The notes below the pieces were generated by a model that searched no databases, had not been told where the DNA came from, and saw only the letters and a program-made list of their open reading frames with translations. From assembly GCF_004345725.1 (NCBI RefSeq), contig NZ_SLXG01000005.1, positions 31,284-95,283 of the forward strand: 64,000 bases of DNA, written 5' to 3'. Position 1 is the stretch's first letter. The number at the start of each line of letters is the position of its first letter. Source of the stretch: Crenobacter luteus. GTDB taxonomy: Bacteria; Pseudomonadota; Gammaproteobacteria; Burkholderiales; Chromobacteriaceae. Made by a program: the position numbers and the translations under genes. This document shows positions 18,585-27,382 of the stretch, piece by piece.

Positions 18585-20342
18585 TCACCCCCGGGCGTGC
18601 AGGCTGCTGCCGGCGCGCCGCTTCGCCTGCCGCTTCGCCTCGGCCGCCGCCGCCGCGACCTCGTGGTGCGACGGAAAGGCACCGGGCACGACCCTGAGCG
18701 CGCCGATCGACACGCCGGTCAACGGGAAGAAGGTCGTTTCGCCGCCGCGGCCGGGCAGCTCGAAGCCGCCGGCCGCGCGGTGCTCGGCGGTGAAGAAGTC
18801 CGGCACCGCCGCGTCGAAGGCGGCGATCACCCCCTCGAGCCGCTCGCGCCAGTCCGGGCTTTGCAGCAGCACGACGAAATCGTCGCCGCCGACGTGGCCG
18901 ACGAAGTCGCGCTCCGGGTCGGCGGTCTCGGCCAACAAGCGGCCGAGCAGCTCGATCAGCTCGTCGCCGGCCGCGTAGCCGTACAGGTCGTTGAAAGGCT
19001 TGAAATGGTCGAGGTCGACGTAGGCGACCATGAAGGGCTGCTCGGTCTCGATCAGCCGGTCTATCGTCTCGTTGATCGGCACGTTGCCGGGCAGGCCGGT
19101 CAGCGGGTTGGCGTAGCGCGCCGCCGAAACCTGCAGCTCGTTGAGCTTGCGCATCAGCTCGTAGCCGGTGCCCATGCCCAGATACTTGCCGTCCTCGGCG
19201 AGGATGAAGCCGTCGATCAGGTAGCGCCGCTCGGCGGCGACGACGAGGCCGGACAGCTCGTTGAGCTTGAGGTCGGCCGCGACGATCAAGGGCTGCTTGT
19301 CCATCATCAGCCGGCACGGCTTCTTGCCGTACAGCTCGCGGTTGAACGGCCGCGCGAAGCTCTCGAGCAGATGGTGACGACGCAGCAGGCCGACCGGCAC
19401 CTCGCCCTCGAGCACCGGGATCGCGAACAGCGCCGCGTCGTCGGCGAAGCGCCGGTAGGCCTCGTCGGTCGGCGCGTCGACCGACATCGGCGCGACCTCG
19501 ACCAGAAGGTCGCGCGCCGCCGGCTGCCGGCGTTGGCCGAGGCGGCCGCGCCCGCCCGGCCAGGCGACGCCGTCGATCGAGGCCTGCAGCTCCAGCGCCG
19601 GCACCGGGCTCGGCCGCGCGATCAGGTAGCCCTGGCCGTACTGCACGCCGAGCCGGCGCAGCGTGCGCAATTCGGCGACCGACTCGATGCCCTCGGCGAC
19701 CAGCCGCGCGCCGGACTTGCGCGCGATGTCGACCAGCGACCTGACGAACTGCTCCTTGAGCGGGTCGTGGTGGATGTTCTGCACGAAGTGCTTGTCGAGC
19801 TTGACGAAGTCCGGCCGCAACTCCGACCACAACCTGAGGTTGGAAAAACCCTCGCCGAGGTCGTCGAGCGCGATGTGGAAGCCGCCGTCGCGGTAGTGGT
19901 CGGTCGCCTCCTTGAGCGCCTCGTAGGCCGCGTTAGGCTTGGTCTCGGTCAGTTCCATCACGATGCGGTCGGGCGACAGGCCGAGCATCGCGACGAAGGC
20001 CAGCGTCTCGCCGCGTCGGTGCTCGGGCGCCAGCAGCGAGTCGGGGCTGATGTTGAGAAAGAGCCGGCCGGGCAGCGCGAGTTCGACGAAACGCTCGACG
20101 GTGACGCGCCGGCAGGCGCGGTCGAGCGCCAGCGTCAGGTTGCATTCGGCGGCTCGGCTGAACAGGTTCAGCGGCGAATGCAGGCTGCTGTTGGACGGAC
20201 CGCGGATCAGCCCCTCGTAGCCGAGGATGCGTCCCGACTCGAGGTCGACGATGGGCTGGAAAACCGGCGACAGGCGGCGCTCGTGGATGATCAGTTCGAG
20301 TTCGGTGCAGCGGACGGTCGGTCCGGCGGCGAGGTCGGTCAT
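18585..20342 (-). CDS. EAL-CBS-GGDEF hybrid c-di-GMP protein
   Basis: A 585-residue protein with an EAL domain first (about 15-255), a CBS-like pair (about 275-400), and a GGDEF domain last (about 410-560). The EAL part keeps the catalytic pattern: EGLIRG, LFLNIS, MELTE, LDDLG, VKLD, AEGIE and GQGY. The cyclase signature is GGDDF in place of GGDEF, and the preceding DLDHFKPFNDLYGYAAGD is conserved. The CBS region may bind a nucleotide and switch the output. No membrane segment is seen, so it is probably cytosolic. Net activity cannot be read from sequence: the EAL half looks active, while the altered GGDDF half could be active, weak or regulatory. Confidence 0.9.
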   Translation of the reverse strand: MTDLAAGPTVRCTELELIIHERRLSPVFQPIVDLESGRILGYEGLIRGPSNSSLHSPLNLFSRAAECNLTLALDRACRRVTVERFVELALPGRLFLNISPDSLLAPEHRRGETLAFVAMLGLSPDRIVMELTETKPNAAYEALKEATDHYRDGGFHIALDDLGEGFSNLRLWSELRPDFVKLDKHFVQNIHHDPLKEQFVRSLVDIARKSGARLVAEGIESVAELRTLRRLGVQYGQGYLIARPSPVPALELQASIDGVAWPGGRGRLGQRRQPAARDLLVEVAPMSVDAPTDEAYRRFADDAALFAIPVLEGEVPVGLLRRHHLLESFARPFNRELYGKKPCRLMMDKQPLIVAADLKLNELSGLVVAAERRYLIDGFILAEDGKYLGMGTGYELMRKLNELQVSAARYANPLTGLPGNVPINETIDRLIETEQPFMVAYVDLDHFKPFNDLYGYAAGDELIELLGRLLAETADPERDFVGHVGGDDFVVLLQSPDWRERLEGVIAAFDAAVPDFFTAEHRAAGGFELPGRGGETTFFPLTGVSIGALRVVPGAFPSHHEVAAAAAEAKRQAKRRAGSSLHARG

Positions 20343-20534
20343 AAAGGCAAAATCGTCATAAAAAGACGACTCAAGGCAACAAAAACGGATAAGCGACTGT
20401 AGATCATGCAGATGACCGTTTTATTGTGCCGCGCGCGCCGCCCCGCCAGATGACGGCTTTTTTGCGCCAGCGGCCGTCCGGACGGCATAAAGCCATCTAT
20501 GCTGCAAGAAACCACCGCATAAAAGGACATCATC

Positions 20535-21326
20535 ATGCCCTTCGTGAGCGCGGGAACGCATCGCCTGTATTACGAAAGCAGCGGTCACGGCAAGCGGCCG
20601 CTGTTGCTGATGAACGGCATCACCATGTCCAGCGTCGCCTGGGCGCTGCTGCTGCCGCAGCTCGAGGCGCACTACCAGGTGATCCGGCTCGACTTCCTCG
20701 GCCAGGGCCAGAGCGACAAACCGGCGACCGACGCCTACCTGCTGCCCGAACAGGCCGACCACGCCGCGCACCTGCTCGACGTGCTCGGCTGGGACAAGGT
20801 CCACGTGGCCGGCCTCTCCTACGGCGGCATGGTCGCGCAGCACTTCGCGCGCCGCCACCCCGAGCGCGTCGACCACCTGGTGCTCGCCTCGACGCTGGCG
20901 TGGTCCGACGACGCCAACAACCAGATCGCCGAGAGCTGGATCGCCGCCAACCAGATCGGCGGGCTCGACCTGCGCTTCGCCGTCAGCCTGCCGTGGCTGT
21001 TCTCCAGCCGCTACCTGAGCCAGCACTACGCGCTCTTGCCGGAACTGAAGATCATGGCAGGGCTGGCCGACTGGCCGTCGGTGATCCGGTTGATCAACGG
21101 CGTCAAGCTGCACGACGCACGCACCTGGCTGGACGCGCTCGCGATGCCGACCCTCGTCGTCGTCGGCGACGAGGATCGTCTCACACCGCCCTACCAGGCC
21201 GAGCTGCTGGTACGCGGCATCCCCGGCGCGAAGCTCCTGCGGCTGCCGTCGACCGGCCACGCGCTACACCTGGAGGCGCCCGACGCCTTCGCGCGCGCGA
21301 TCGAGGACTTCTGCCCGGCAGACTGA
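20535..21326 (+). CDS. Alpha/beta-fold hydrolase
   Basis: A 263-residue alpha/beta hydrolase starting MPFVSAGTHRLYYESSG. The nucleophile motif is GLSYGG with S95. A likely acid is in VVGDEDRLTPP (about D213), and the histidine is in STGHALHLEAP (about H241), so the triad is complete. There is no signal peptide. AAGGA lies at good spacing before the ATG. The substrate cannot be inferred. The next gene on the strand, an enoyl-CoA hydratase, begins 64 bp later, so the two may form an acyl- or ester-degrading pair. Confidence 0.88.
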   Translation: MPFVSAGTHRLYYESSGHGKRPLLLMNGITMSSVAWALLLPQLEAHYQVIRLDFLGQGQSDKPATDAYLLPEQADHAAHLLDVLGWDKVHVAGLSYGGMVAQHFARRHPERVDHLVLASTLAWSDDANNQIAESWIAANQIGGLDLRFAVSLPWLFSSRYLSQHYALLPELKIMAGLADWPSVIRLINGVKLHDARTWLDALAMPTLVVVGDEDRLTPPYQAELLVRGIPGAKLLRLPSTGHALHLEAPDAFARAIEDFCPAD

Positions 21327-21390
21327 AGGGCTTGGCCGGGAAGTCGCTTTCGGCCAAGATATGCCATCGACACCACCGTAGGGGGCCCGC

Positions 21391-22176
21391 ATGGACGAAG
21401 TCCGCCTGTCGGTCGACGCCAGAGGCGTCGCGACCGTTACCCTGAATCGCCCCGAACTGCACAACGCGCTCGACGGCGAAACCGTCGACCTGCTGACCGC
21501 GACCTTCGAAACGCTGGCCGAGGACGACTCGGTACGCATCGTCGTACTGACCGGCAGCGGCATCAGCTTCTCGGCCGGCCACGACCACGCGTGGATGCGC
21601 CGCCAGCTCGAGCACGACGACGAGGCGCGACGCCGCCACGCACTCGGCCAGGCGCGGCTGCTCGCCACCCTCGATGCGCTGCCGCTGCCGACCGTCGCGC
21701 GCGTGCAGGGCTCGGCCTTCGGCCTCGGCGCCGGCCTGGTGGCGTGCTGCGACGTCGCGGTCGCGGCCTCGGAGGCGCTGTTCAGCTTTTCCGACGTCCG
21801 CCTCGGCCAACTGCCGGCCGTCGTCGCTCCCCACGTGATCCGCGCGATCGGCGAGCGTGCCGCCCGGCGCTACTTCGTGACCGGCGAGCGTTTCAACGCC
21901 GGCAAGGCCAAACGGCTCGGCCTGATCCACCAGGACGTCGAAGCCGACGAACTCGACGCCGCGGTCCGCTGCCTGATCGAACAACTGCTGCTGAACGGCC
22001 CGCAGGCGATGCGCGAGACCAAGGCGCTGGTGCGCGACCTCATGGCGCAGGCGCCCGGCGAGGCGCGCGAACGCTTCGCCGTCGAATGCGCCGTCCGCGT
22101 CGGCGCCGGCGACGAGGGGCGCGAGGGGCTGCGTGCCTTTCTCGAACAGCGCAAACCCCGCTGGAGCGCCGGCTGA
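21391..22176 (+). CDS. Enoyl-CoA hydratase/isomerase family protein
   Basis: A 261-residue crotonase-fold protein. The oxyanion-hole segment SFSAGHDHAWMR and the FGLGAGLVACCDVAVA stretch are typical of the branch that includes methylglutaconyl-CoA hydratases (LiuC-like). At the usual second catalytic glutamate position, the sequence reads SDVRLGQLP, so aspartate replaces the common glutamate. That may alter the reaction. It follows the hydrolase gene on the same strand and is ended by a terminator. The exact substrate is uncertain. Confidence 0.85.
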   Translation: MDEVRLSVDARGVATVTLNRPELHNALDGETVDLLTATFETLAEDDSVRIVVLTGSGISFSAGHDHAWMRRQLEHDDEARRRHALGQARLLATLDALPLPTVARVQGSAFGLGAGLVACCDVAVAASEALFSFSDVRLGQLPAVVAPHVIRAIGERAARRYFVTGERFNAGKAKRLGLIHQDVEADELDAAVRCLIEQLLLNGPQAMRETKALVRDLMAQAPGEARERFAVECAVRVGAGDEGREGLRAFLEQRKPRWSAG

Positions 22177-22203
22177 AGCTCGCGCCGGCGCGCAACGCTT
22201 CAC

Positions 22204-22245
22204 AAACACGCCATCCGCGTTCAAAAGCGCGGCATGGCGTGTTTT
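22204..22245 (+). terminator. Intrinsic terminator after the enoyl-CoA hydratase gene
   Basis: AAACACGCCAT (22204-22214) pairs with ATGGCGTGTTT (22234-22244). An inner CCGCG / CGCGG stem extends the hairpin, and T residues follow. Confidence 0.8.
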
Positions 22246-22298
22246 CCTTGGCGGCCACGCCGCTAGAATCGTGACATCCCGATGACGACGCGACCGCC

Positions 22299-23294
22299 AT
22301 GACCCGACCCGACTTCAGCCTCCTCGCCGCCACCCTCGCCGCCGAGACGCCCGACCCGCAACCGTGGACGCTGCCCGGCGGCGCCACCGCGCGCTGGCTC
22401 GACGTCGGCGCGCTGCTGATCGAACCGACCGGCGCGCCGCACGCCGACCTGTTGCTGTCGGCCGGCATCCACGGCAACGAGACCGCACCGGTCGAGGTGG
22501 TCGAAGCCATCCTCGCCGACCTATTCGCCGGCCGGCTCGCGCCGGCGCTGCGGCTGATGGTGCTGCTGGGCAACCCCGCCGCGCTGCTGGCCGGCGAGCG
22601 CTACCTCGACTACGACCTGAACCGGCTGTTCGACGGCGCGCACGCGCGCCACGCCGGCACGCGCGAGGCGTCGCGCGCGGCCCAGCTCGAGGCGCTCGCC
22701 GCCGGCTTCTTCGCCGACGCCGGCGCAAGGCGCCTGCACTACGACCTGCACACCGCGATCCGCGGCTCGGTGTTCGAGAAGTTCGCGATCTGCCCCTACC
22801 TCGACGGTCGCGCCGCGCCCGCCGAACAGCTGGCCTGGCTGGAGGCCGCCGGCGTCGAGGCGGTGCTCTTGCACAGCGCCCCCGCCGCGACCTTCACCTA
22901 CTGCACCAGCCACCGGCACGGCGCCGACGCGTTCACGCTGGAGCTGGGCAAGGCGCGCCCCTTCGGCCACAACGAGCTGGCACGCTTTTCCGGCATCGAC
23001 CGCGCGCTGCGCGCGCTGATCGCCGGCGGCGACGTCGACCGGCACGCCACCCCGCGTACCTTGCGCGGCTTCCGCGCCAAGTTCGACATCGTCAAGCACA
23101 GCGACGGCTTCCGGCTGCACCTGGCCGACGCGGTGGAGAATTTCACCGCGCTGCCCGACGGCATGCTGATCGCCGAGGACGGCGAGGTCCGCTACGTCGC
23201 GCGCGGCGGCGAGGAGCGCATCCTGTTCCCCAACCCGCGGGTCAAGAACGGCCTGCGCGCCGGCATCGTCGTCGAGCCGGTCGCGCTCGCCTGA
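22299..23294 (+). CDS. astE: Succinylglutamate desuccinylase
   Basis: A 331-residue zinc-dependent amidohydrolase of the AstE/aspartoacylase family. The zinc motif GIHGNETAP has H58 and E61, and the later histidine is in HYDLHTAIRG. Residues such as YLDYDLNRLFDG and TLELGKARPFG are typical of AstE. It cleaves N-succinylglutamate to glutamate and succinate, the last step of the arginine succinyltransferase pathway. No other ast gene is in this window. It stands alone between two terminators. Confidence 0.93.
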   Translation: MTRPDFSLLAATLAAETPDPQPWTLPGGATARWLDVGALLIEPTGAPHADLLLSAGIHGNETAPVEVVEAILADLFAGRLAPALRLMVLLGNPAALLAGERYLDYDLNRLFDGAHARHAGTREASRAAQLEALAAGFFADAGARRLHYDLHTAIRGSVFEKFAICPYLDGRAAPAEQLAWLEAAGVEAVLLHSAPAATFTYCTSHRHGADAFTLELGKARPFGHNELARFSGIDRALRALIAGGDVDRHATPRTLRGFRAKFDIVKHSDGFRLHLADAVENFTALPDGMLIAEDGEVRYVARGGEERILFPNPRVKNGLRAGIVVEPVALA

Positions 23295-23312
23295 GCCCCG
23301 CGCGAACGCAGC

Positions 23313-23339
23313 AAAAAACCCGGCAAAGCCGGGTTTTTT
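23313..23339. terminator. Bidirectional terminator between astE and flgL
   Basis: AAAAAACCCGGC and GCCGGGTTTTTT form a 12-bp stem with an AAA loop. It serves astE on the plus strand and flgL on the minus strand. Confidence 0.93.
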
Positions 23340-23355
23340 CGTCGCTTCGGTCGCG

Positions 23356-24366
23356 TCAGATGTAGTTGAACAGGCTCAGCTGCGAGACCTGCTGGTAGGT
23401 CTTCTGCGACGCCTGCAGCGCGTTCAGCGTCATCTGGAAGTCGCTGATCGCCTTCGGGATGTCCAGATCCTGCAGGTTGCTGATCTGCGCCGCGTACTGC
23501 ACGTTGATGTCCTCGCCGACCGACTGCAGCGATTCGGCCTCCTTCATCCGCGCGCCGATCTTCGCCTCGGTCCTGAGCAGCTGCTCGAGGCCGGTGTCGA
23601 AGGCGTCGAGCACCATCGCCAGGCTGTCGTCGTAGCTCGGGTAGACGGCGGAGGCGGCGTCGCCCTCGACCTGCACCCGCTGCGCGCTGAGGATCTCGTC
23701 GAGCCGGCGCATGCCCTGCAAAAGCTCGCTGCCCGGCGTGGTCGCGTTCGGGTCGGCCACCGCCGGCGGCACCGGCGCGGGTACCGGAACGGGGCTGGCG
23801 CTCGTCACGCCGAAGATCGCCCCTCCCGGGTCGGTGATCGACAGGTCGCGGCCGGTCGAGACCTGGACGTCGACCTGGCCGTAGTCGCCGTTGTACCTGA
23901 TATCGATGCCGTTGTTGACGACGAGGTCGAAGGGCTTGCTCTGCGTCCGGGTGCCGGCGAACAGATAGTCGCCGTTCGCGTCGGTGGTGTTGGCCAGGCC
24001 GACCAGTTCCTTGACCTGCTCGCGGAACTCGGTCTGCAGGATGCGCCGGTCCTCGGGGGTCAGCGCGCCGTTGCCGGCCTGCACCGCCAGCGTCTTCATG
24101 TTCTGGATCACCTCGGACGCCTTGCGCAGCGTCGCCTCGGGGACGGCCAGCCGCGTGCCGACGTTCTTTGCGTTCTCGAGGAACTGGGTGTTGCGCGACT
24201 GCGCCTGCATGATGTTGACGACCTGCGACGAGGCGACCGGGTCGTCCGACGGCCGCACCACGCGCTTGAGCGTGGAGAGCTGTTCCTGCAGCCGCACGAG
24301 CTGGCCCTGCTGCCTTTGCAGGCCGAAGGTGCCGGTAAGGAATTGGGTGTTGGAACTGACGCGCAT
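23356..24366 (-). CDS. flgL: Flagellar hook-filament junction protein FlgL
   Basis: A 336-residue flagellin-like junction protein (HAP3). The N-terminal coiled region has RVVRPSDDPVASSQVVNI, the signature shared with flagellins, and the C-terminal region DIPKAISDFQMTLNALQASQKTYQ is the matching coil. The middle includes GDYLFAGTRTQSKPF. It assembles between FlgK and the filament after export by the flagellar secretion system. It starts 22 bp after flgK, and both are probably read from the sigma-28-type promoter upstream of flgK. It is last in the cluster, before a strong terminator. Confidence 0.96.
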   Translation of the reverse strand: MRVSSNTQFLTGTFGLQRQQGQLVRLQEQLSTLKRVVRPSDDPVASSQVVNIMQAQSRNTQFLENAKNVGTRLAVPEATLRKASEVIQNMKTLAVQAGNGALTPEDRRILQTEFREQVKELVGLANTTDANGDYLFAGTRTQSKPFDLVVNNGIDIRYNGDYGQVDVQVSTGRDLSITDPGGAIFGVTSASPVPVPAPVPPAVADPNATTPGSELLQGMRRLDEILSAQRVQVEGDAASAVYPSYDDSLAMVLDAFDTGLEQLLRTEAKIGARMKEAESLQSVGEDINVQYAAQISNLQDLDIPKAISDFQMTLNALQASQKTYQQVSQLSLFNYI

Positions 24367-24388
24367 CGACTGTTTCTCCGCTTAGCGA

Positions 24389-26248
24389 TCAACCGCCCAG
24401 CTGCAGCAGGTCGGAAAAGATTTTCTCGGCGATCTGGATCACCTTGCTCGAAGCCTGGTAGGCCTGTTGGAAGCGGATCAGGTTGGCGGCCTCCTCGTCG
24501 AGGTTCACGCCCGAGAACGATTCGCGCGCCAGCTGGACCTCCTTGAGCGTCGTCGCCTGGCTCTGGGCGGCCACCTTGGCGACGTTGGCCGAGCTGCCGA
24601 CGAAACTGACCATCTGCCCGTAAAAGCTCTGGAAGTTGGTGTTGGGGGCGAGGTTGCCGGCCGGGACGAAGTCGCTGTTGCTGCTCGGCGTGTTCACCAC
24701 CGTGTTCTGGTTCTGGATCTTGGCCAGCGCCAGGATGTTGGCGTTGTCCGACGGCGCGGCGTCGGCCGAGGCCGGACCGGTGCCGCGGGTACGGATCTGG
24801 AGCACCTCGAAGTCCTTGGGCGAACCCTCGAGCTTGAACTCGACCGTCACGCCGTTGTTGTCGGTCAGGCGGAAGCCGCCGGCGATGTCCCTGGACGCGG
24901 TGACGACGAAGGGCGCCGGCGCGCTGAAGGTCTGCGCCGCCGCGTCGTAGGTCAGATCGACGCCGGCCGGGTAGGCGGTCGCGAAATCGACCAGCGGCGC
25001 CGGCCGCGCGCCGGCCTCCTGCCACACCGACGACACGAAGGCGAGGCTGGGCGTGTCGGGCGCCGGCGCCGGCGGCGAAACGACGCCCGCCGACGTCGCC
25101 TTCAGCGAGGAGCCGACGGCGAGCTTGGCCGGGTCGTCGAGCCGGACCGCGAACGAGCCGGTCGCCTCGCGCAGCTGCTTGAGCTGCAGATAGGTCGGCG
25201 CGTTGTCGATGGCGACCAGCGGCGACGGCGGCGCGGCGCCGTCCAGATAGGGATTCAGGTCGTTGAAAAGCTGCGCCGAACCGGGCTGGTTGTCGAGGTC
25301 GCGACCGAGCGCGTGCTGGCGGTTCATCGTGTCGGCGATCGAGATCGACAGCCGGCCGAGGTCGGCCTGCACGCGGTTGAGCGTGCCCGAGCGGTAATTG
25401 AGCAGCGCGCCGAGCTGGCCGCCGTCGAGCATGCTCTCCGGGATGCGTACCTCGCCGCCACCGTAGCCGTAGGCCACGTCCAGCTGCTCGGGGTCGTCGG
25501 CGTTGGGCACCGCGACCAGCTTGTTGGCCGAGGTCCCGGTCACCAGCCCCTGGCCGTTGCCGATGAACACGCTGTAGCTGCCGTCCGGCTGCAGCATCAC
25601 GTCGGTCTTTACCAGCTTGTTCAATTCGGCGACCAGCTGGTCGCGCTGGTCGAGCAGGTCGTTCGGCACCCGGGCGCTGCCCTGGTTCAACGCGAGAATG
25701 CGCTGGTTGACGCTGGCGATCTGCTCCGAGTAGGCGTTGATGTTCTCGGTGACGCTCTGGATCTGGCCGTTGACGCTGCGGCGGATGTCCTCGAAGCGGC
25801 CGTGCAAAGACTGGATGCGGCCGGCGAGGCTTTGCGCCAGGTTGATCACGTCCTGCCGCGCGGGAATCGACTTGGGGTTGGCCGAGAGGGTCTGCAGGCC
25901 GCGGAAGAAATCCTGCACCGTCGGCGACAGGCCGGCGGTCTGGTCGGCGACGATGTTGTCGATCTGCGCCAGGAAGCTCTCCTGGGTGCCGTAGTAGCTG
26001 TCGAGCGAGATCGCGCCGTTGAGCTGTCTTTCGAGATAGCGGTCGTAGACGCGCGATACCTGGGTGGTGTCGACGCCGCGGCCGACGAAGCCGTAGCCTT
26101 CGAAGAACGGCGTGCGCGCCGTCTGACTGTTCGTCTGCCGGTGGTAGCCTGCGGTATTGACGTTGCTGATGTTGTGGCTGGTCGTTTCCAGCGAGGCGCG
26201 CGCGGCGTTGAGGCCGCTGATGCCGATTCCGAAAATTCCGCTACCCAT
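24389..26248 (-). CDS. flgK: Flagellar hook-associated protein FlgK
   Basis: A 619-residue hook-filament junction protein (HAP1). The N-terminus has GIGISGLNAARASLETTSHN then ISNVNTAGYHRQ, the rod/hook-family signature. The C-terminus ends with ...VNLDEEAANLIRFQQAYQAS, the FlgK hallmark. The large central region is variable as usual and is longer than in E. coli (547 residues). The ATG at 26248 is preceded by AGGAGAGAGG. The gene has its own sigma-28-type promoter, consistent with late assembly. Confidence 0.97.
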   Translation of the reverse strand: MGSGIFGIGISGLNAARASLETTSHNISNVNTAGYHRQTNSQTARTPFFEGYGFVGRGVDTTQVSRVYDRYLERQLNGAISLDSYYGTQESFLAQIDNIVADQTAGLSPTVQDFFRGLQTLSANPKSIPARQDVINLAQSLAGRIQSLHGRFEDIRRSVNGQIQSVTENINAYSEQIASVNQRILALNQGSARVPNDLLDQRDQLVAELNKLVKTDVMLQPDGSYSVFIGNGQGLVTGTSANKLVAVPNADDPEQLDVAYGYGGGEVRIPESMLDGGQLGALLNYRSGTLNRVQADLGRLSISIADTMNRQHALGRDLDNQPGSAQLFNDLNPYLDGAAPPSPLVAIDNAPTYLQLKQLREATGSFAVRLDDPAKLAVGSSLKATSAGVVSPPAPAPDTPSLAFVSSVWQEAGARPAPLVDFATAYPAGVDLTYDAAAQTFSAPAPFVVTASRDIAGGFRLTDNNGVTVEFKLEGSPKDFEVLQIRTRGTGPASADAAPSDNANILALAKIQNQNTVVNTPSSNSDFVPAGNLAPNTNFQSFYGQMVSFVGSSANVAKVAAQSQATTLKEVQLARESFSGVNLDEEAANLIRFQQAYQASSKVIQIAEKIFSDLLQLGG

Positions 26249-26269
26249 AACCCTCTCTCCTGAATGCCT

Positions 26270-26296
26270 TTATCGGCCGCCCCGGCGAAAACTTGA
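26270..26296 (-). promoter_or_regulatory. Sigma-28 (FliA) type promoter for flgK-flgL
   Basis: On the minus strand TCAAGTTT, an 11-bp spacer and GCCGATAA match the FliA consensus TAAAGTTT-N11-GCCGATAA at all but one position. Transcription would start about 15 nt before the flgK ATG. This makes flgKL a late flagellar unit inside the larger flg cluster. Confidence 0.85.
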
Positions 26297-26315
26297 GGCC
26301 GGATTCGCCGCCGGC

Positions 26316-27284
26316 TCAGCTGCCGCGGCCGATCAGTCCGCCGGCGACGTCGGCCAGCTTCTTCGCGTAGCGCGGGTCGGTCGCGTAGCCGCCCGTCTGC
26401 AGCGCGCGCGCGAAGCCGTCGGCGTTGTCCCCCTGGTTGAGGGCCCGACCGTAGCGGGGATTGTCGGTCAGCAGCCGCGCGTAATCGTCGAAGGCGGCCT
26501 GATACGAGGGGTAGGCGCGGAAGGTCTCGACGCGCTTTTGCGCCACCCCGCCGACGTACTCGGTGGTCATCACGTCCACCGTCGCCCCCTTCCAGCTGCC
26601 GCCGGCCTTGATGCCGAACAGGTTGTGGCTGTCGCGGCCGTCCGGATGCCGGATCGCGCGCCGCCCCCAGCCGGTCTCGAGGGCCGCGTGCGCGACCACC
26701 AGCTCGGGCGCGACGCCGATCTCGGCCGCCGCGCCGCGTGCGTGCGGCAGCATCGTCTCGACGAAGGCTTGCGGCGTGCCCGGCAAGCTCTTGCCCGCGG
26801 CGGCAGAGTCGGCCGCGCCGGCGGCAGAAATTGCCTCCGTCGCCGGCGCGGGAGCCGGCGCGCCGTAGGCGGCCAGCGCCTTCCTGACCGCAGGCAGGCT
26901 CAGCCCTTCGGGCTGGGCGTAGAAGCGCCGCACCGCCCCGGCCTCGCCGCCCTCCTCCCGCGCCAGCTTGGCCAGCTGGCGACTGAGCACCTCGGCCAGG
27001 CCGAGCCCGCCGGTCTTGGACAAGGTCTGCACCAGCTGCTGGTCCAGCAGGCCCTTGTAGGTGTCCATCTCGGGCGAGTCGTCCTCGCCGTCGAAGCGGG
27101 TCTCCCGCATCGCCTGCATCAGCTTGTCCATGAACAGCGCCTCGAACTGGCGCGCGGCTTCCTTGACGGTCGACTTGGGGTCTTGCGCCGAGCGCGCGCG
27201 CAGCGCTTCCAGGCTGCCGGGGTCGACGGCCAAGCGCTGGGCGGCGTCGGCGGAAGAAAAGGAGGCGTTCGATAGTGGGTTCAT
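26316..27284 (-). CDS. flgJ: Flagellar rod-cap and peptidoglycan hydrolase FlgJ
   Basis: A 322-residue two-domain protein. The N-terminal part (about 35-105; KEAARQFEALFMDKLMQAMR) is the rod-cap domain. A Pro/Ala-rich linker follows, and the C-terminal part (about 165-322) is a glucosaminidase-type hydrolase with the catalytic glutamate in HAALETGWG. Fused two-domain FlgJ is typical of beta- and gammaproteobacteria. It is exported to the periplasm and opens the peptidoglycan for the rod. A terminator-like hairpin lies between flgI and this gene. Confidence 0.96.
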   Translation of the reverse strand: MNPLSNASFSSADAAQRLAVDPGSLEALRARSAQDPKSTVKEAARQFEALFMDKLMQAMRETRFDGEDDSPEMDTYKGLLDQQLVQTLSKTGGLGLAEVLSRQLAKLAREEGGEAGAVRRFYAQPEGLSLPAVRKALAAYGAPAPAPATEAISAAGAADSAAAGKSLPGTPQAFVETMLPHARGAAAEIGVAPELVVAHAALETGWGRRAIRHPDGRDSHNLFGIKAGGSWKGATVDVMTTEYVGGVAQKRVETFRAYPSYQAAFDDYARLLTDNPRYGRALNQGDNADGFARALQTGGYATDPRYAKKLADVAGGLIGRGS

Positions 27285-27330
27285 GCGGGTTCGGCTCCGT
27301 GACCGGTCGATATAAGCAATATCCGGGCCA

Positions 27331-27358
27331 GAAAAGCAAAAGCGGCCGACTGGCCGCT
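27331..27358 (-). terminator. Terminator-like hairpin between flgI and flgJ
   Basis: On the minus strand AGCGGCC and GGCCGCT form a 7-bp stem with a 4-nt loop, followed by TTTTGCTTTT. It lies just after flgI inside what is otherwise one flg transcription unit. A copy of CTTGGCCGAG (27365-27374) lies right beside it. Confidence 0.65.
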
Positions 27359-27382
27359 GGCGGACTTGGCCGAGGCCGGCCG

